Assembly (NCBI GenBank): GCA_014706385.1
Contig: JACGZH010000004.1
Location: 558,001-622,000, forward strand
DNA: 64,000 bases
Origin: Phaffia rhodozyma
Lineage: Eukaryota > Basidiomycota > Tremellomycetes > Cystofilobasidiales > Mrakiaceae
Direction of reading: 5' to 3'
Position 1 is the first letter of the stretch. Each line of letters starts with the position of its first letter. Positions 32,920 through 45,286 of the stretch are shown here, in pieces. Below the pieces are notes generated by a model that did no database searches, was not told the origin of the DNA, and saw nothing but the letters and a program-made list of their open reading frames with translations. The translations under genes were made by a program, and so were the position numbers.

Positions 32920-34709
32920 TTAGGATGATGCGCCTCCAGTTGAAAGGGTAGGGAAGTCTTCCAGGTCGGTATCGTCGTCACCAATTTCGGTCCCATCGCC
33001 TTGAGATCCATCGCCTGCAACCTGGTTATCGATGCTGAATTCAGAGCCGTTCAGATCAGAATAATCTCCGAAATCGATCCCATCCAGATCCGACGCGTCT
33101 AACACTCCTATGTCATCTAAAAGATCTTCGTCCGACCAAGCGATCTGCCCGTTGCTCTGTCCGGCCGAAAACCAGCTTTCCTCAAAAGCGGTACCATAAC
33201 CATCCATAAGTTTGACCCCAACTTTGGCCAACACGCTACCTGCGTACATCACCACCGGGCTTTTTCTGTTTTCCTCGATCTTGAAACTCAAGAGGTACAA
33301 CCCGAGCCATTGAAGGGATCCCAGTCCATCGTCGCCTCGACGAACAAGGTTTGCCACATGTTTGCATGTTGTTATCACTTTGTCCCGAGAGCCGGCAAGC
33401 AAAGAGGTGAAAATCGAGGGAACGGCAAGCTCAAGGATAAGAACTTTGAGCTTCGGACAAGGAGGAAGATATGGTAGTGTAGGATCGGATGTTCGAAGAA
33501 GGAGTTCTGTCAAGTTGGGACACTGATACGTCAAAATTGAAAGGTGTCCAATCCAGTTCAGTTTACCAAAGAAATTCGAGTTGCTCCCTAGAACAAAACA
33601 GGAAATAGAAGAACGACCAACCATTCTAAACACTTCAGGAGAATAATCCGGACGTGAGTCATTAGGGTATAGATGAAGTGTCTTAAGTCTCGGTCCAACT
33701 AGAGCGCCGTTTTGTTCATCATGTCTGATCAGTCTACAAAAGACATTTATTGTAAACACACATGTCAGTCAAGAGTTGGACTATACCTTTGGCCAGTGTC
33801 ATGAGCAAAAGACTTTCTTGACGTCTGTAGTCAACTCCGAAGAACCTGAGATCCTCCACAGTATCGGGCAGATATAATAAAACACTCGAGGTATAATCAT
33901 GAAATGTCAAGCATGAGAATGTTAGCCGACAGAGCTTTGAGAGATCGAACCATTTGCGGATGTCAGGCTTTGGAACGAAAGCCTCGAATGCAGGAATGCT
34001 CAGGGCGCGAAGTTTAGGACGAAGTTCTGGACGGCTTGGTGGTGGTGTGTCCGGAAGAAAATTGTCGAATGTAATGAACTGGAGATTGGGGAGATTGTGG
34101 AGGTTGTGAAGAAGTCGGGAGGCTGGCCAAGTGAATTTTCCACTGTCGGATGCCCCTATTTGAGAGATTTCACATGCAGCCCAACAGGAAGGGTTCAATT
34201 GATCGTTAGATGATACTCTGGGAAGGAGATATGAAATACACCAAGAGTACTGACATTGTACACTATGGATGAGGGTGCCGAGCTCTGGATTTTTCTGAAG
34301 AGTATTGTTGAGCTTTTCCATTTGAACATGACCATCCTCTTCAAAATGGAAGAAGGCAATTTGTGAGTAGAGCATAGGAATTGATATATCTCTGTAGAAG
34401 GGTAAGTTCGACAAGTTTCAGTCGCGTCTCTTCATTCATACGTGTCGGATGATGATTGACTCGGCTTACCTCCATGTTCGACAGACTAACGCCGTTTTAT
34501 ATAGGAGCAGATTCCTTCTCGCTATTGAGGCTAGATTGTCATTCTCGATTATATCTGCACACATTTCAGATAGAGCAAGGTGAAGGAGACGATGATTCAG
34601 CTTGTTGATAGATGGACTGGCTACAGGAACGAGGTGGTCACATACAATAGTTTCTTTCTGCTGCGAACGATATGATATTTCTCTGAAGTTCGATCGGAAG
34701 GTTTCTCAT
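32920..34709 (-). CDS. F-box-like protein with acidic C-terminus
   Basis: Proposed exons are 34709-34669, 34616-34470, 34391-about 33760 and about 33750-32920. The N-terminus MRNLPIELQRNIIS is F-box-like, followed by RRNLLLYKTALVCRTWR and IPMLYSQIAFF, as in many fungal F-box proteins. The middle is Leu-rich (LRPKLRALSIPAFEAF, LPDTVEDLRFFGV, CPNLTELLL, CPKLKVLILEL), like degenerate leucine-rich repeats. The last 70 residues are very acidic (DLDGIDFGDYSDL...). Such proteins recruit substrates to SCF ubiquitin ligase. The first intron is modelled as 55 nt with a GTTCGC donor. The third junction is uncertain: only 28-37 nt introns keep frame. Confidence 0.55.
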
Positions 34710-35211
34710 CACAGGCAGTTTTAAGAGGGAAAGATGGAAAGATCGAGCGCACTTTCGGAAAGAGATCAGGAGGAAAAGTAGGAGAGATCTTGAAACCTGA
34801 AGAGTAAGAGAGGAAGTAGATGGGTAGACGCGCAAGGAGGTCACGTGAAGTGATTGGAAACCATTCTGAAACCGGCCACATTTGCTGTACAGACTTCGAC
34901 AGATCATCGATTGATCCGCGACGCTTCTGGTTACGTCTAAGTATGTGGCATATATACCGACGTAAGAAAATTCAAAGAGAGAGTGGTATAACCATCGAGT
35001 GAGGTATAGCAGCAAACGCGCAGGAACAGCGTCCGAAGGTGGAAAAAAACAATCGTTCGACATGTAAGGAAGCGGAAGAGGGACGAGAGAAGATACGTAT
35101 TAAAATTCAAGAAGAATTTCAGAGGACAGGGGCGAAACAAAAACAGGGAAAGAGAAAAAACGAGAAAGGAAAGAAGGAACAAGAGGATGGAACGTTAAAA
35201 GTAACGATACT
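34710..35211. other. Intergenic region, F-box promoter / rhomboid 3' region
   Basis: About 500 bp between two minus-strand genes; A-rich on the plus strand near 35039-35200. No gene seen. Confidence 0.4.
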
Positions 35212-38200
35212 TCAGAGCTCGAATAGTCTTCGAGAGTTCGAAGAGGTTGTAGTTGTCGTCGATAGACCCGTTCCCCTAGAACAAAATTAACATATGTTAG
35301 TGCGCTTTCCATATCAAACTTCGAAAGGATGTTCATGCCGGACACTTACTTGCACTGAAATGAAGAAAGAATCGATTTCATAGGTCTATTAATAAAAAAA
35401 AGCAGCAGAAGACATAGCTCGGACAGATAGGGAATTGAATCTTACATAGTCGGTTGCCTTGACAGGTAGACAGCTGAGGTATCGGCACCATTCGCAACTG
35501 GCAGCTGAGTCCGCCTTAAAGAACTATCAGCCGACCAAGTCAAAGGTGAATAGAATGCACATTCAGAAGCGAGGTATCGCCGCTCGTAAGCAATCTTTGA
35601 ACTCGGCACCACGAGAGAAGATGAACATAGCAGTCACATACGTTGCGTGTTATCAAGACGAAAGCCAGGACAATCAATACAGCTGAAATTACACGAAGCA
35701 CCCATACGATGATCAAGTGCTTGCGAGTTGGACTGATTGCAGGACTAAGGTCATCCGTTGTTTCCACACAATGTGAGATATGGTCAGAACGAAATACGTT
35801 GGACCGGACAGAGTGAAGATCAAGAAAAGAATAGACAGACTACAAAATCATCCCCCAAAGGAGACCCATCATGAACTGAGACATTCAGACGAAACCGAAT
35901 AGGTTATCGATAGCCCGTTAGTAGCCTGAGGACATGACGGCCAGCAGTTACAAACAATGAATGATAAGGAACGTACTCCTCCGAGATGAGAAAAATTCTA
36001 TATATCACAGTGTGTATTGTTTTTTTTTTGTCAGTCAGACTAAAAGCAAATGTGAGCACGAAGAAACAATGACATAGGCTTACATCGATGAGATATGGAC
36101 TTGGGTGAGAAAAAAGTCTCGATAATTTCAGTTCGACAATACGCAAAGACTAGAAAGACAAAGAGTAAGAGTATATGTTCGTACATATATCCCATTCCAA
36201 CTAGGTTATGGCCACAAAGTTATTCCCAAACCATCCAATCGTTGAACATGAGAGATTTCCCAGACAGAGAACGCATTGTGTATGTGCAAACATACCCATG
36301 ATCACAAACTCAATGATTAAGAACGCCAGCTTTGTTTTTGGTTTGCTCTCAATCTATTTACTCGTCAAATTGGCATAGAACGAGTGTTAGGATATGTGCG
36401 AGAGCAGAGCATGGCCATTGCCGGGTCCTAGTCCAACTCTGCTCACAGATTATCAAAGATTGCCTCAAAACAGATATGTATAAGGATACGATACTTACCT
36501 TCCAATGTAGGAAAAGGTCTACAACAGTAACAGCGTTGACAGCAAAAATTCCACCTGATGCACCAACAGAGGGTATAGCTGGCAAACTGAATGATCCTCC
36601 AAACTCAAACCTGTATATTATATAATAGTTATAATGGCATCTAGAAGTCAGATATGAAGAGGAATAGATGAATATATGAATGAGATCCGTCAATGATACC
36701 AACCCAAAGATCGCTCCCGCAAAGAAGACGATTGAGAAAGCCAACGATCCTGCAACACAAAGAAATCCAGCTTAGTCCATAGAGCGTTTGAATTTTACAG
36801 ATACTTCCCATGATTGAGAACAAACCAAGATCTTTCTCGATCTGAGCTCCTGCGCTGAGCAGAACTAGCAGGTTCAGAGAAACATGAATGATACCCGCGT
36901 GCAGGAAAATTGGCACAAAGAACCTCCACGTTTGGTTTGGTACATCTGTTATTCTCAATCCACAGTAATCGGCAACCGTACAAGCCTCGGATACTGGCCT
37001 AGGTGTCAAGAATATATTGAAGGACATGATTGAAGGTTAGTGTGGCATTATAACCTATCTAGACTATATCCTAGACCTACACGGAAGTGCGCGTCTCGTT
37101 GAAGCACGCCACTGGATATGTGAGAGGCACGTCCGTCAAGTTCTGTGAGGGTGCAAGATCAGATAGAGCATGGGTTAGACGACACACGTATATATTCAGG
37201 CTGGAAACATATGAATCACTTGCCTTCATACATGGCACGAAACGAGCTCCTGTATGAATCAACGTCGCCGAAGAAGGCCCAACTTGTGTGTTAGAGGCAA
37301 ACATGTATAAAGAACCGTATAGTCAGACAAAAATCCAGAACGAGATATCAAAAAGACTCTCAATCAAGCTTACTCATCCAGTTGAAACTGAAAAGGCGCA
37401 ATCAAAAGGTATTCAGTGGTTGATTCTGCTTCCTTATAAGATCGCGACAATTTTTATAGAGCAGACTAACGTTGGCTTGATTGCGATCACTGAACCAGTC
37501 AAATTCTTGTTCTTTACAAGGGTATACGCCATGAGCGCTATCATCACTGAAGGAGTGTTGGTCATGATCAGAACTTGTTCAGATAGTCTGTGATATCATA
37601 ATTTGAATAACAATGTACGAGGTGATGTGGCTCACCAAGCGATAGAAGGTAGCAGACCCAAGCTCGTCGCTGTCGTCCTATTCCTCTTCCTGTTCGAAAT
37701 GAACAAATAAAGATTAAAATCAACATCAAATGAAGACAACAAATAAGAGCATACGTTCATGTTTGACGTTCGAGATTAGACGACAAAGGTGGTCAATGAG
37801 GGGTAGACATACGTCGATTCTCAATTCTCTGCTCTAACGAGTATCGCGAAAATCCAATTCCAAGGGACTCTAGAATTTTATCCTTGGTCGATAGCTTGTC
37901 ATATACATCCTGAGAACGATCTTCTGTCAGAAGCTGTGGGCCCTCAGCATAGTCTATGCACACCAGGATTTGTATGAATCAGGGCAATAAATTCATAGAT
38001 CGAGCAACAGACAGAAGTCAAGACAGTCAATCACCAACTTGATCAAGACGCCTACAGAGCGGACGACATACCCATCTCATAAGACGAGCCCTTCGGCCCT
38101 TCTCGGAGCCCGTATTGCCACCCGTCGGCTCCTGCATCCCGTCCAAATGGTGCTGCACCCTTTACCAAACCCATGCCGTCCTCAGTTTGTTGTCCGTACA

Positions 38201-38579
38201 GACGTTCGTTCAGAGGCTGTCGGTAGGACGAAGAACGATCACTTGGTAACCACTGATCGTTATGATAGTATCCCTCTTGGCCGTTTTCTAAATTTGATTG
38301 ATGCATGTATTCAAGGTTTCTCGGTCGAGAAGATAGATCATTTGTGGAAGGAGTATGGGCGTATGATCTAGAATTCTGAATGTCTTGAAAGTCAGAATCT
38401 GAAGTAGAAGAGGTTATATGCGAGGCATGCTGGAAGGGCGGTGGGTCAAACGTATCTGGATGAGGCGACGCTAAAGAAGGAGGATATGGTTGGAACCCAT
38501 AACCAGATTCCTCATTATACGATCTGGGTCTATCCGACTGCATATCTACTGGATAGGAGTGATGGCTTTGGTCGACCAA
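35212..38579 (-). CDS. Rhomboid-family intramembrane serine protease (20 exons, several microexons)
   Basis: Exons: 38579-38072, 37953-37813, 37689-37636, 37546-37471, 37387-37374, 37282-37224, 37142-37081, 36998-36826, 36749-36704, 36610-36499, 36438-36382, 36329-36296, 36200-36185, 36099-36084, 35997-35977, 35875-35844, 35744-35642, 35523-35446, 35354-35350, 35275-35212; all in phase, 556 residues. The N-terminal 170 residues are hydrophilic. Family marks: FNWMIGPSSATLIHTGARFVPCM, HAGIIHVSLNLL, GASGG with catalytic Ser396, YIPYLIDNFSHLGG with catalytic His460, PAISPTRKHLI, and the CEWCRYLSCLP tail seen in fungal rhomboids. These cleave substrates inside membranes. The His motif is assembled from exons of 16, 16 and 21 nt. 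The junction after exon 6 is GC-AG. Confidence 0.8.
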
Positions 38580-38934
38580 ACGAAAGACAGAACCAGGGCA
38601 GACAGTTGCGTTGACGTACGAGGAAGTCTACCTAAATATCGTCTGCGCTTTGTTTACTTTGTTTTCTCTCGTCACTGCAATTTCTTTTAGTCCTTGTGCA
38701 CACATTTAACATCGCATCAGTCGTACATCGGTAGAAGCAGAAAATAGTGTGACAACACAGGGGGAGATCCAATCACAGCTAATAACAAACATCACGGCAA
38801 ATCTCATCAAAGAGGCAGACAACACAAATCTCCTACCCAGATCCACCATTCCTCTCTCAAACTCTTCTATCTCAGTCTGGATGCACGTTCCATACGACAA
38901 TTCAACATATAGAAAAGAGCGAGTCACGTTACGA
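38580..38934. other. Short intergenic region, rhomboid promoter / ENT3 3' region
   Basis: 355 bp between two minus-strand genes; nothing specific recognised. Confidence 0.4.
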
Positions 38935-41407
38935 TTAAAGCAGAAGATCGTCGAACCCGTCCCCTCCAGAGGCCTTGGGCTGTTGCTGTTGTTGCTGCTG
39001 TTGCTGCTGCTGACCACCATTTCCTCCCATGTTTCCCCAAAGCATCTGCTTTCTCTTTTCCTCTTCCATCTGAGCCATCGACTTGACAGGTCCTCCAGCA
39101 CCAGATGCTGTCTTCACAGGCACAGTCTTACCCATGGATCCCAATGAAGAGGACCAAAGGTCATCGAAACCTCCGAAACCGGATCCAGCCGCCAGCTTGG
39201 AAGCAGCAGAAGAGGGTGCAGACTGAGCTGAGCTAAACGAGGATTGAAAGGTATAGTTAGGCTTCATGGGCTGCTGAGAGAACACAGGTGCAGCAGCAGG
39301 CGGAGCAGTGTAAGACGGAGTTTGCAAGAACGTAGGTGGCCGGACGGGGGCGGCGGCAGCGGCGGCCACGACAACAGTAGGGGTGGGTTGAGAAGGAGTG
39401 GAGTCAAAGAAATCGAAGAGATCCGCAGCCTTGGGAGCCGGAGCTGGTACAGCGTTCGGAGCTGGGGGAGCAGAGAAAGAAGGAGTGGACGAGGGAGCGG
39501 ACTGGAAATCATCAAAATCATCATCTAGGGTAGGCGCCGATGCAAATGAAGCTTGGTTGGGAAGCGCGGCTATTGGATAAGGAATTCCGAGAAGTATATA
39601 GAGTCAGCTCGAGTACTCGTAGGTAGAAGACCAAAAGCCCGAAACGTACCAGGAGGGACATCATCATTCCCAAAGTCAAATAGATCGACCGCCTTAGGAG
39701 GTGGGGGAGCCTGCTTCGAAACTGAAGGTGGAGGGGCTGCGGCGGCCTTCTTCTGTTCTTCTCTGCCCTTAGCAGCTACGCTGATACCTCCACCATTTCG
39801 TCTGGCCGGAGGAGGATGAGGGCTCACATCTTCTTCGTCGTCTCCTGCATCGTACTCCTCAAACCCTCCTCCCCTTGTCACAGGATCCCTGAAACCGTTT
39901 CCTCTACTTCCCCCGCCAGATGAGCCCCCAGCAGTGCGTTGATTGCTACCAGCATACTCGTCATATCCTCTTCCTCCGCTTCCACTACCCGAAAGGGAGT
40001 CGCTACCAAATCCACCGTACCGTGAACCGGTGTTGGTCTGGAAGGAGGCGCCCGAGAGACCACTGCTGCTACCTCCAAAGGAGGTCCCCTCGTTTCCAAC
40101 TCCAATATACTTCGATCGATTTGCCTTCGCTTTCCGACGTTCGACACGGATCTTCTCCACATCGGCAAGAAGCTCGGAAATCTCTTTAGATCTGTTTCGA
40201 ACTGGTTGTGCGAAAAGAACACCCAAAAGGACAAAGACATATCAACTAAGTTTCAGAAACACACTAGTGATTTTGCACAAGCGGGTCTTTAACATACCAT
40301 TGATACCCTGATCTTTTCCCTTGTCATCTACATAGTGGAAATTTCTCAGCATTTTAATCGTAGAGACGTGAGCCCGAGCATCGTCCACAACTCTTTCTGA
40401 GCCATTCTTGACCAGATACTCGAGCAAGACTAATGCCTTTGAGGTAGACGGAAGATAAAAGTAGGTAAACCAACAGGTGCTCGAAGAAACATTATGGATG
40501 AGTCGACTTACTTTGTAAATCTCACGCCATTCTCGGGCTTCCTTCTCCATGAACCTCTTGTAGATTGTGGGCATAATCTCGTTGAAGTTTTGGCTAGAAT
40601 TTGATCGACACAACGAGTCATAAGCTGGAAAGCCCAACTGCGAGATGATATCAAACAACTTCCGAGACGCACAAGTTGAAGGTTCTGCGTTTTGAACAGC
40701 GCGAGATATGCATTAAAAGTCGATGTAGAGGTCAGCAACGGTCCCATAGATATCTTGATTAATAAGAACAGGACTTACCCCGCAGCGATTTCTTGCATCA
40801 AAGATGATGAGGCACCCCTATACATTGGAAATCAAGAGTGATGAGTACGGGTTGTTCAATCGGGCGGTCCCGAGACCTGCTCGTTCTATCTACAACACAG
40901 TATAGACGAGATCTAAAGACTCTATTCCGTAGTTCTCTAGAGGTTGCAACTAAGCATTGAAGTATGTCTCAAGGACATTTTTGGAAGGCCTCGCATCTTG
41001 ATGTACGCGACGTGAGGGAGGAAACAAGAAGAAGAGAGGAGGAAGAGGGACGATAAACAATGGAGAGAAATCTATCATCGAGACTGACCATGCATCGCTA
41101 TTAGTCGCTTCTAGTACTTTAGCCTCGTAAGGAGGTATGTTGAGGACCATGTTCTTAGCAGTCGAGTAATACGACTTGAGGTCGTACATCTGAGAGTTAC
41201 GAACATGAGAAGAATGCCAATTGAACACTGATCAACCTTCGTATTTGAGCAAGAGAAGTGTACCAACAGTGACTTGGCTGAGCTGCTCGCCCAAAGCCTA
41301 GAGGACAGTTGTCAATGCGAGACACGCGATTAGTCACAGATCTATGCAACCCGACAGTAGGTGTATTCCAGAGATGATCCGTGCCAACATACAGTGATCT
41401 TGTCCAT
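38935..41407 (-). CDS. ENT3: Epsin-like clathrin adaptor, ENTH domain (Ent3/epsinR type)
   Basis: Eight exons (41407-41393, 41297-41268, 41189-41089, 40817-40779, 40593-40512, 40436-40298, 40201-39650, 39569-38935; one boundary of exon 6 may be off by one) give 530 residues. The ENTH domain (about 1-150) includes MYDLKSYYSTAKNMV, EAKVLEATNSDAWGASSSLM, NFNEIMPTIYKRF, EWREIYKALVLLEYLVKNGSERVV (in part), HYVDDKGKDQGINVRNR and RRKAKANRSKY. These match Ent3/epsinR, which work at the trans-Golgi and endosomes with GGA/AP-1 and bind PI(3,5)P2 or PI4P. The C-terminal half is Gly/Ser/Pro-rich with DLFDF and DDFDDF-type acidic-Phe motifs that bind adaptor ear domains, plus an 11-Gln run, ending FDDLLL. 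Confidence 0.92.
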
Positions 41408-41630
41408 GGTGCGTGAATATGTGTGTGATGAGTGTCAAGAGCGATTGATGAACGGACAGTTGAACAGGATGGAAGAAGCAGAAATGAGATGAGGCGGGCA
41501 GTCATTTCTGATATTTTGGGAATTTCCTTAGTTAACATCAGGGAAAAAAAGATCGTTGGAATTCTGTTCAGCATTCTCTTTGTGTGACCATCATCAGCCC
41601 ATCGTACAAATCCCTCATCCTCCTTGAAAG

Positions 41631-42868
41631 ATGGCCTTCAGCAACACTCCCACATATGGAGACCTCATAGACTCCCTTCCTTACATAGATAGAGACCTTG
41701 AGGATATTCCAGGTGAGTCTATGTTCACTATCAACACCTCTCTTGTCTCGATTCCTAGACACTTTTTCTCGCTAAACCAATTCCAAACAATATGTTTACT
41801 AACCTTTGAGGAAACTCTGTATCTCGACAGGACTTCGAGAAAAGGCAGAGAGCCTTATCCAGGTTGAGCTTAAGGAGTCAGGTGGCTTGACCGGTAAAGT
41901 GGATCATCCTCGAATGCCCAAAGAGTTGGACCAGGATCTCTTTTCTGTACGTATTGAAGATTGATCTATCGACCTCCATCGTTTGCTTGAGCTGCATCAG
42001 CTTACAACCTTTGAACAATATTTTATCTTTGTACACATGGCTATATCTCCAAACGAAAACTTGATCGAACAGAACTCGCCAGCACTGACCGCGCTGTTGC
42101 AAGACTACCCAACCAAACCTGTAAGTCGGTCGCGTGTCTTTGCCTATGACACCTTGCTTAAGGACTAAAGCGGCTGATAGATGAATCATCTTTCAAAACT
42201 CTGGTTGGTTTGAATGGGGTTTTTGCTGTGTCTAATGGAGTAGCTCTCGGCCATTGACACATCCCGATATCAACTCCCCATGCCTTCCTCAGACGAAGCC
42301 ACTGAGGAAGAATGGAAAGCTGCTAGCGACAACGCGCGTGCTCAGTTAGAGCATCTTAACATCCGGTTCGTTTCTTCTATCTTTCATCCCACAAGACACT
42401 GTCTTTGTCGCTAATCATTTTAAATCCGGATCGTAAACACATCTCTCCACCATGATTAGACAGATCAACTTGTCCCTTCTCTCTCAACACGGCTCGAATG
42501 CTCATTTGATCCACAATCATCTTCTAGAGTCGGAAGCCAAACGGCTAGAAGCTGCAGTTGAATCACTGAAGGCTCATGTGGTGGACATAAACCGAAAGCG
42601 GAAGAATGCTCAAGTACGTCGATTAGATCACCCATTCTAAATTAGCCTGTCTCTGACCTTCTTTTTCTCTCGGTTCTTTGGGGTTGTTCTCATTCACCTT
42701 TGCCTTCCACCACCACGGTAGACGGACGCTTCTCAGCCGATAAACAGATTAAATTCTCAATGGAATCAACTGATTTCGTCTACGTTACAAACCGAACTCG
42801 CAAACACAGCTTTGGAAGCGGAGGTCGAGGAGCTGAGGAAGAAAGAACGAGCATTGGGCCTGAGTTAG
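41631..42868 (+). CDS. SPF27: Pre-mRNA splicing factor SPF27 (BCAS2/Cwf7 family)
   Basis: Six exons (41631-41712, 41831-41946, 42073-42120, 42244-42365, 42460-42613, 42722-42868) give 222 residues, the usual size for this core subunit of the Prp19/NineTeen complex. Family features: DSLPYIDRDLEDIPGLREKAESLI (quoted in parts), VDHPRMPKELDQDLFS, RYQLPMPSS, then coiled coil with AQLEHLNIRQINLSLL, NAHLIHNHLLE and a closing LANTALEAEVEELRKKERAL helix. The divergent start is 223 bp from the ENT3 start, so they share a short promoter. If an intron is used at the last codons (A|GTTAGA to TTTTAG|GG), the protein would gain REDVLSLLKGLVIW instead of ending LGLS. Confidence 0.88.
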
Positions 42869-43549
42869 ATAAACTTCCATTAGATTATGTCCTTTTTCTA
42901 ATCCCTTTTACTTCTCTTTTAGGGAAGACGTCCTTTCCTTGTTGAAAGGGCTTGTAATCTGGTGAGTTTCGTGATTATCTCATCAATTTTGGCTTGATGA
43001 TACTCCCCTCGACGCGTTCTGACTCGTTTAATCGTCTCATTGTCCTCGAATGTAAAGAAGTGTATAAATGAACTCTTCTTACGGTGATTCGCTTCAATCA
43101 TCAAACGTCTTTCAGGCGTGATCCCACGACCATAGTGTCTACTGCTGCAAAGCCATCGATACAATCGCGCGAAGGAACTGACACTGTCTTCGTTACTGTA
43201 CCCATCGCTAGCGAGTTCTGAGTAGCAGCTATAGGGAAGGTTTCAGAGGCTTCTATCATGCCGACAATCTTGTTCTCAATTAAGCCAAAAACTAAGAATT
43301 TCTTTCGAGACCTGTTATGGAGATCTGAAGCTTTCTCGCACATCTGTCTCCACCTGTCGGGGCTCATCCCGCAGTCAAGAGTGTAGCTAATTTCTCATTG
43401 AATATCTGAAAGTAATGATCTATTCAGAGAAGAGCTTTGTACGGGACCTAAGAAGCACCGGCAACGACGCCAAAACATATACGGCTTAAAGGCAAGAGAA
43501 CGGAAACGGATATAGAAAGGAAGGATAAGTTCTGGAGAACAAAGACCCT
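42869..43549. other. Convergent intergenic region
   Basis: About 680 bp between SPF27 (+) and VMA7 (-). Apart from the possible extra SPF27 exon at about 42922-42962, a minus-strand frame at 43101-43367 was not accepted as a gene. Confidence 0.4.
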
Positions 43550-44579
43550 CTAGTCGTCTCCGGCGAGCTTTCGAACTCGCTTCAAAACGGAATCGCGATC
43601 CGGATCGTACGGATGAGTTTTTCTATATTTGAGTCAGAGGGACAAGAGTACAAGAAACGGCTGGTCGGTCATCTGGCAGCAACACGTTCAACATGGTCTC
43701 AATGTGGTCTGTTGCTTTAACGTACGAGGGAATTTCTAGCAGAGCCGGGAACGCCTGAGAATATTTATCAACAGTGGGTCGAATCATCTCGGCAATCTAT
43801 AAAGCCAGTTGTTTATTGGATTTCGATAAAACGAAAATGAAGAACGTTTTCAGAGAACAAGTCGAATCTTGATACATTAGAATTCAACCAAAGAGATGCG
43901 GACGAACATATTGGTTGATCAGAAGGATGGCGATATCAGGCCTCTGAGTAAACTCTTCGAAGGCAGCCTCTATCGTTGACGGTTGGGTCTCTAAGAAAGC
44001 GAAAAACCCAGAGATATAAAGGAATATTGATCAGATGCACTATATATAAAGAGGACAGAAAAACAGAAAAAAGAAGAAAAGAGAAGGAGGTGTATAGAAC
44101 TACAATCGGCACGTACTTGCATCGACTACTAAGAAGTTCTTCTTTCCTTTCTCGATGTGTCCTGTTCCTGCTAACAGGAGTCCAGTGATTGAATCCTAAG
44201 AAACATAATCCCAAAAGACATGCCCAGATATTCAGCCGCAAAAGTGAGGAAGTTCGCATTCATTCAAACAGCCAGTCTTCCATTCGAGATCAAGAGGTCA
44301 GTCTTCTGAGGTCAGCGTTAATCTGTCCAATTGATAGGCAGACCATCTTTTCCCTCAAACCACTAGGTCAATCGAATCATATTCAACATCACCCCTCTCT
44401 TTGTCTCCTGTCTCGCTCATCTCCGTCTTGATCCCAGACCTTATCCTCCGCAAAAAAAATCTCGAACAAAGATGACTGAAATCTTGATTGAAACAGGACA
44501 GAAAGGAAATCTGGACGGAACTAACCTCGTCTCCGATACAAGCGATGAGCGTTCTGTTTTTAGCTGAAGGATGAGACAT
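43550..44579 (-). CDS. VMA7: V-type H+-ATPase subunit F
   Basis: Five exons (44579-44526, 44195-44117, 43990-43908, 43796-43726, 43622-43550) give 119 residues, the normal length. Conserved parts: RTLIACIGDEDSITGLLLAG, KGKKNFLVVD, QPSTIEAAFEEFTQRPDIA (in part), ILLINQY, IAEMIRPTVDKYSQAFPALL, EIPSKTHPYDPDRDSVLKRV. Subunit F sits in the V1 central stalk and couples ATP hydrolysis to rotation of the vacuolar/endosomal proton pump. The donor of exon 3 is GTTCG. Start and stop are firm from the family length. Confidence 0.95.
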
Positions 44580-45001
44580 TGTGATTGATGCTTAAGGTGG
44601 TGTGGGCAGTCGATTGTTGGTCAATGATGGCCACTACAGACTCAATGTGATGGCCAAAGACGGACCCCATATCGGGGGTATATATCCCCCTTTCGGTTGT
44701 GTTCTCACCCGCGTTATGGGCAGATCTTACATTCGTGCTCACAACTCTATCTGCAGACGATGATACTGTATATAGCAAACAACGATAACAAGTCTTCCCT
44801 CATTTTGAAAGATATGCACCGATACCCGTCAATTGGGAAAATAATTAAGAGCCATGGTAGAATAAGACAATTTGTATAGACGAAAGGAGGATAAATCATT
44901 TTTGATCATTCCGCAAGCCAGAACAGCCCGTTAATAACCACCCCTGCTCTTATCAGGGGAAAGGACCACTCAAAGGATAGTTTGTCCTTTGTTCCGGATG
45001 A
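44580..45001. promoter_or_regulatory. VMA7 promoter region with TATA element in a G5/C5 inverted repeat
   Basis: About 420 bp. GGGGGTATATATCCCCC lies at about 44675-44691: TATATAT flanked by pairable G5 and C5, about 100 bp upstream of the VMA7 start. This is a plausible TATA box by position; function is inferred. Confidence 0.45.
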
Positions 45002-45249
45002 TTACCCAGGAACTACACCCGGTCCCAGCCGCCAACCCATTACCCCGACAGGCGTTCCGGGCGCGGGGGACCCCTCAATATTACTTGCAGTCGAAAGCAT
45101 TGCCTGTCTACCTGTCAGAGCGGTATCGGAGCTTTGTCCGGGAGATGGCTGGTAGCCTGATGGGAAAGAACGTGTTGATGTTTGGGTAGAAGTTCCGCCA
45201 TTGGGTGCATACTGAGATTGAAGAGATCTTTGGCTAGGCGAGTATAGTG

Positions 45250-45286
<37 letters not shown>

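Noticed and set aside
35880..35925. Apparent IDNLFGF reading just before the rhomboid FMMGLLWG exon
   Set aside because: It resembles part of the rhomboid His motif but is bounded by stops, contains a TACTAAC branch-point-like string and lacks the His. The real motif (NFSHLGG) lies at 35977-35997.
43101..43367. 88-codon minus-strand frame between SPF27 and VMA7
   Set aside because: No recognised family, no splice partners, and it sits in a short convergent 3' region.
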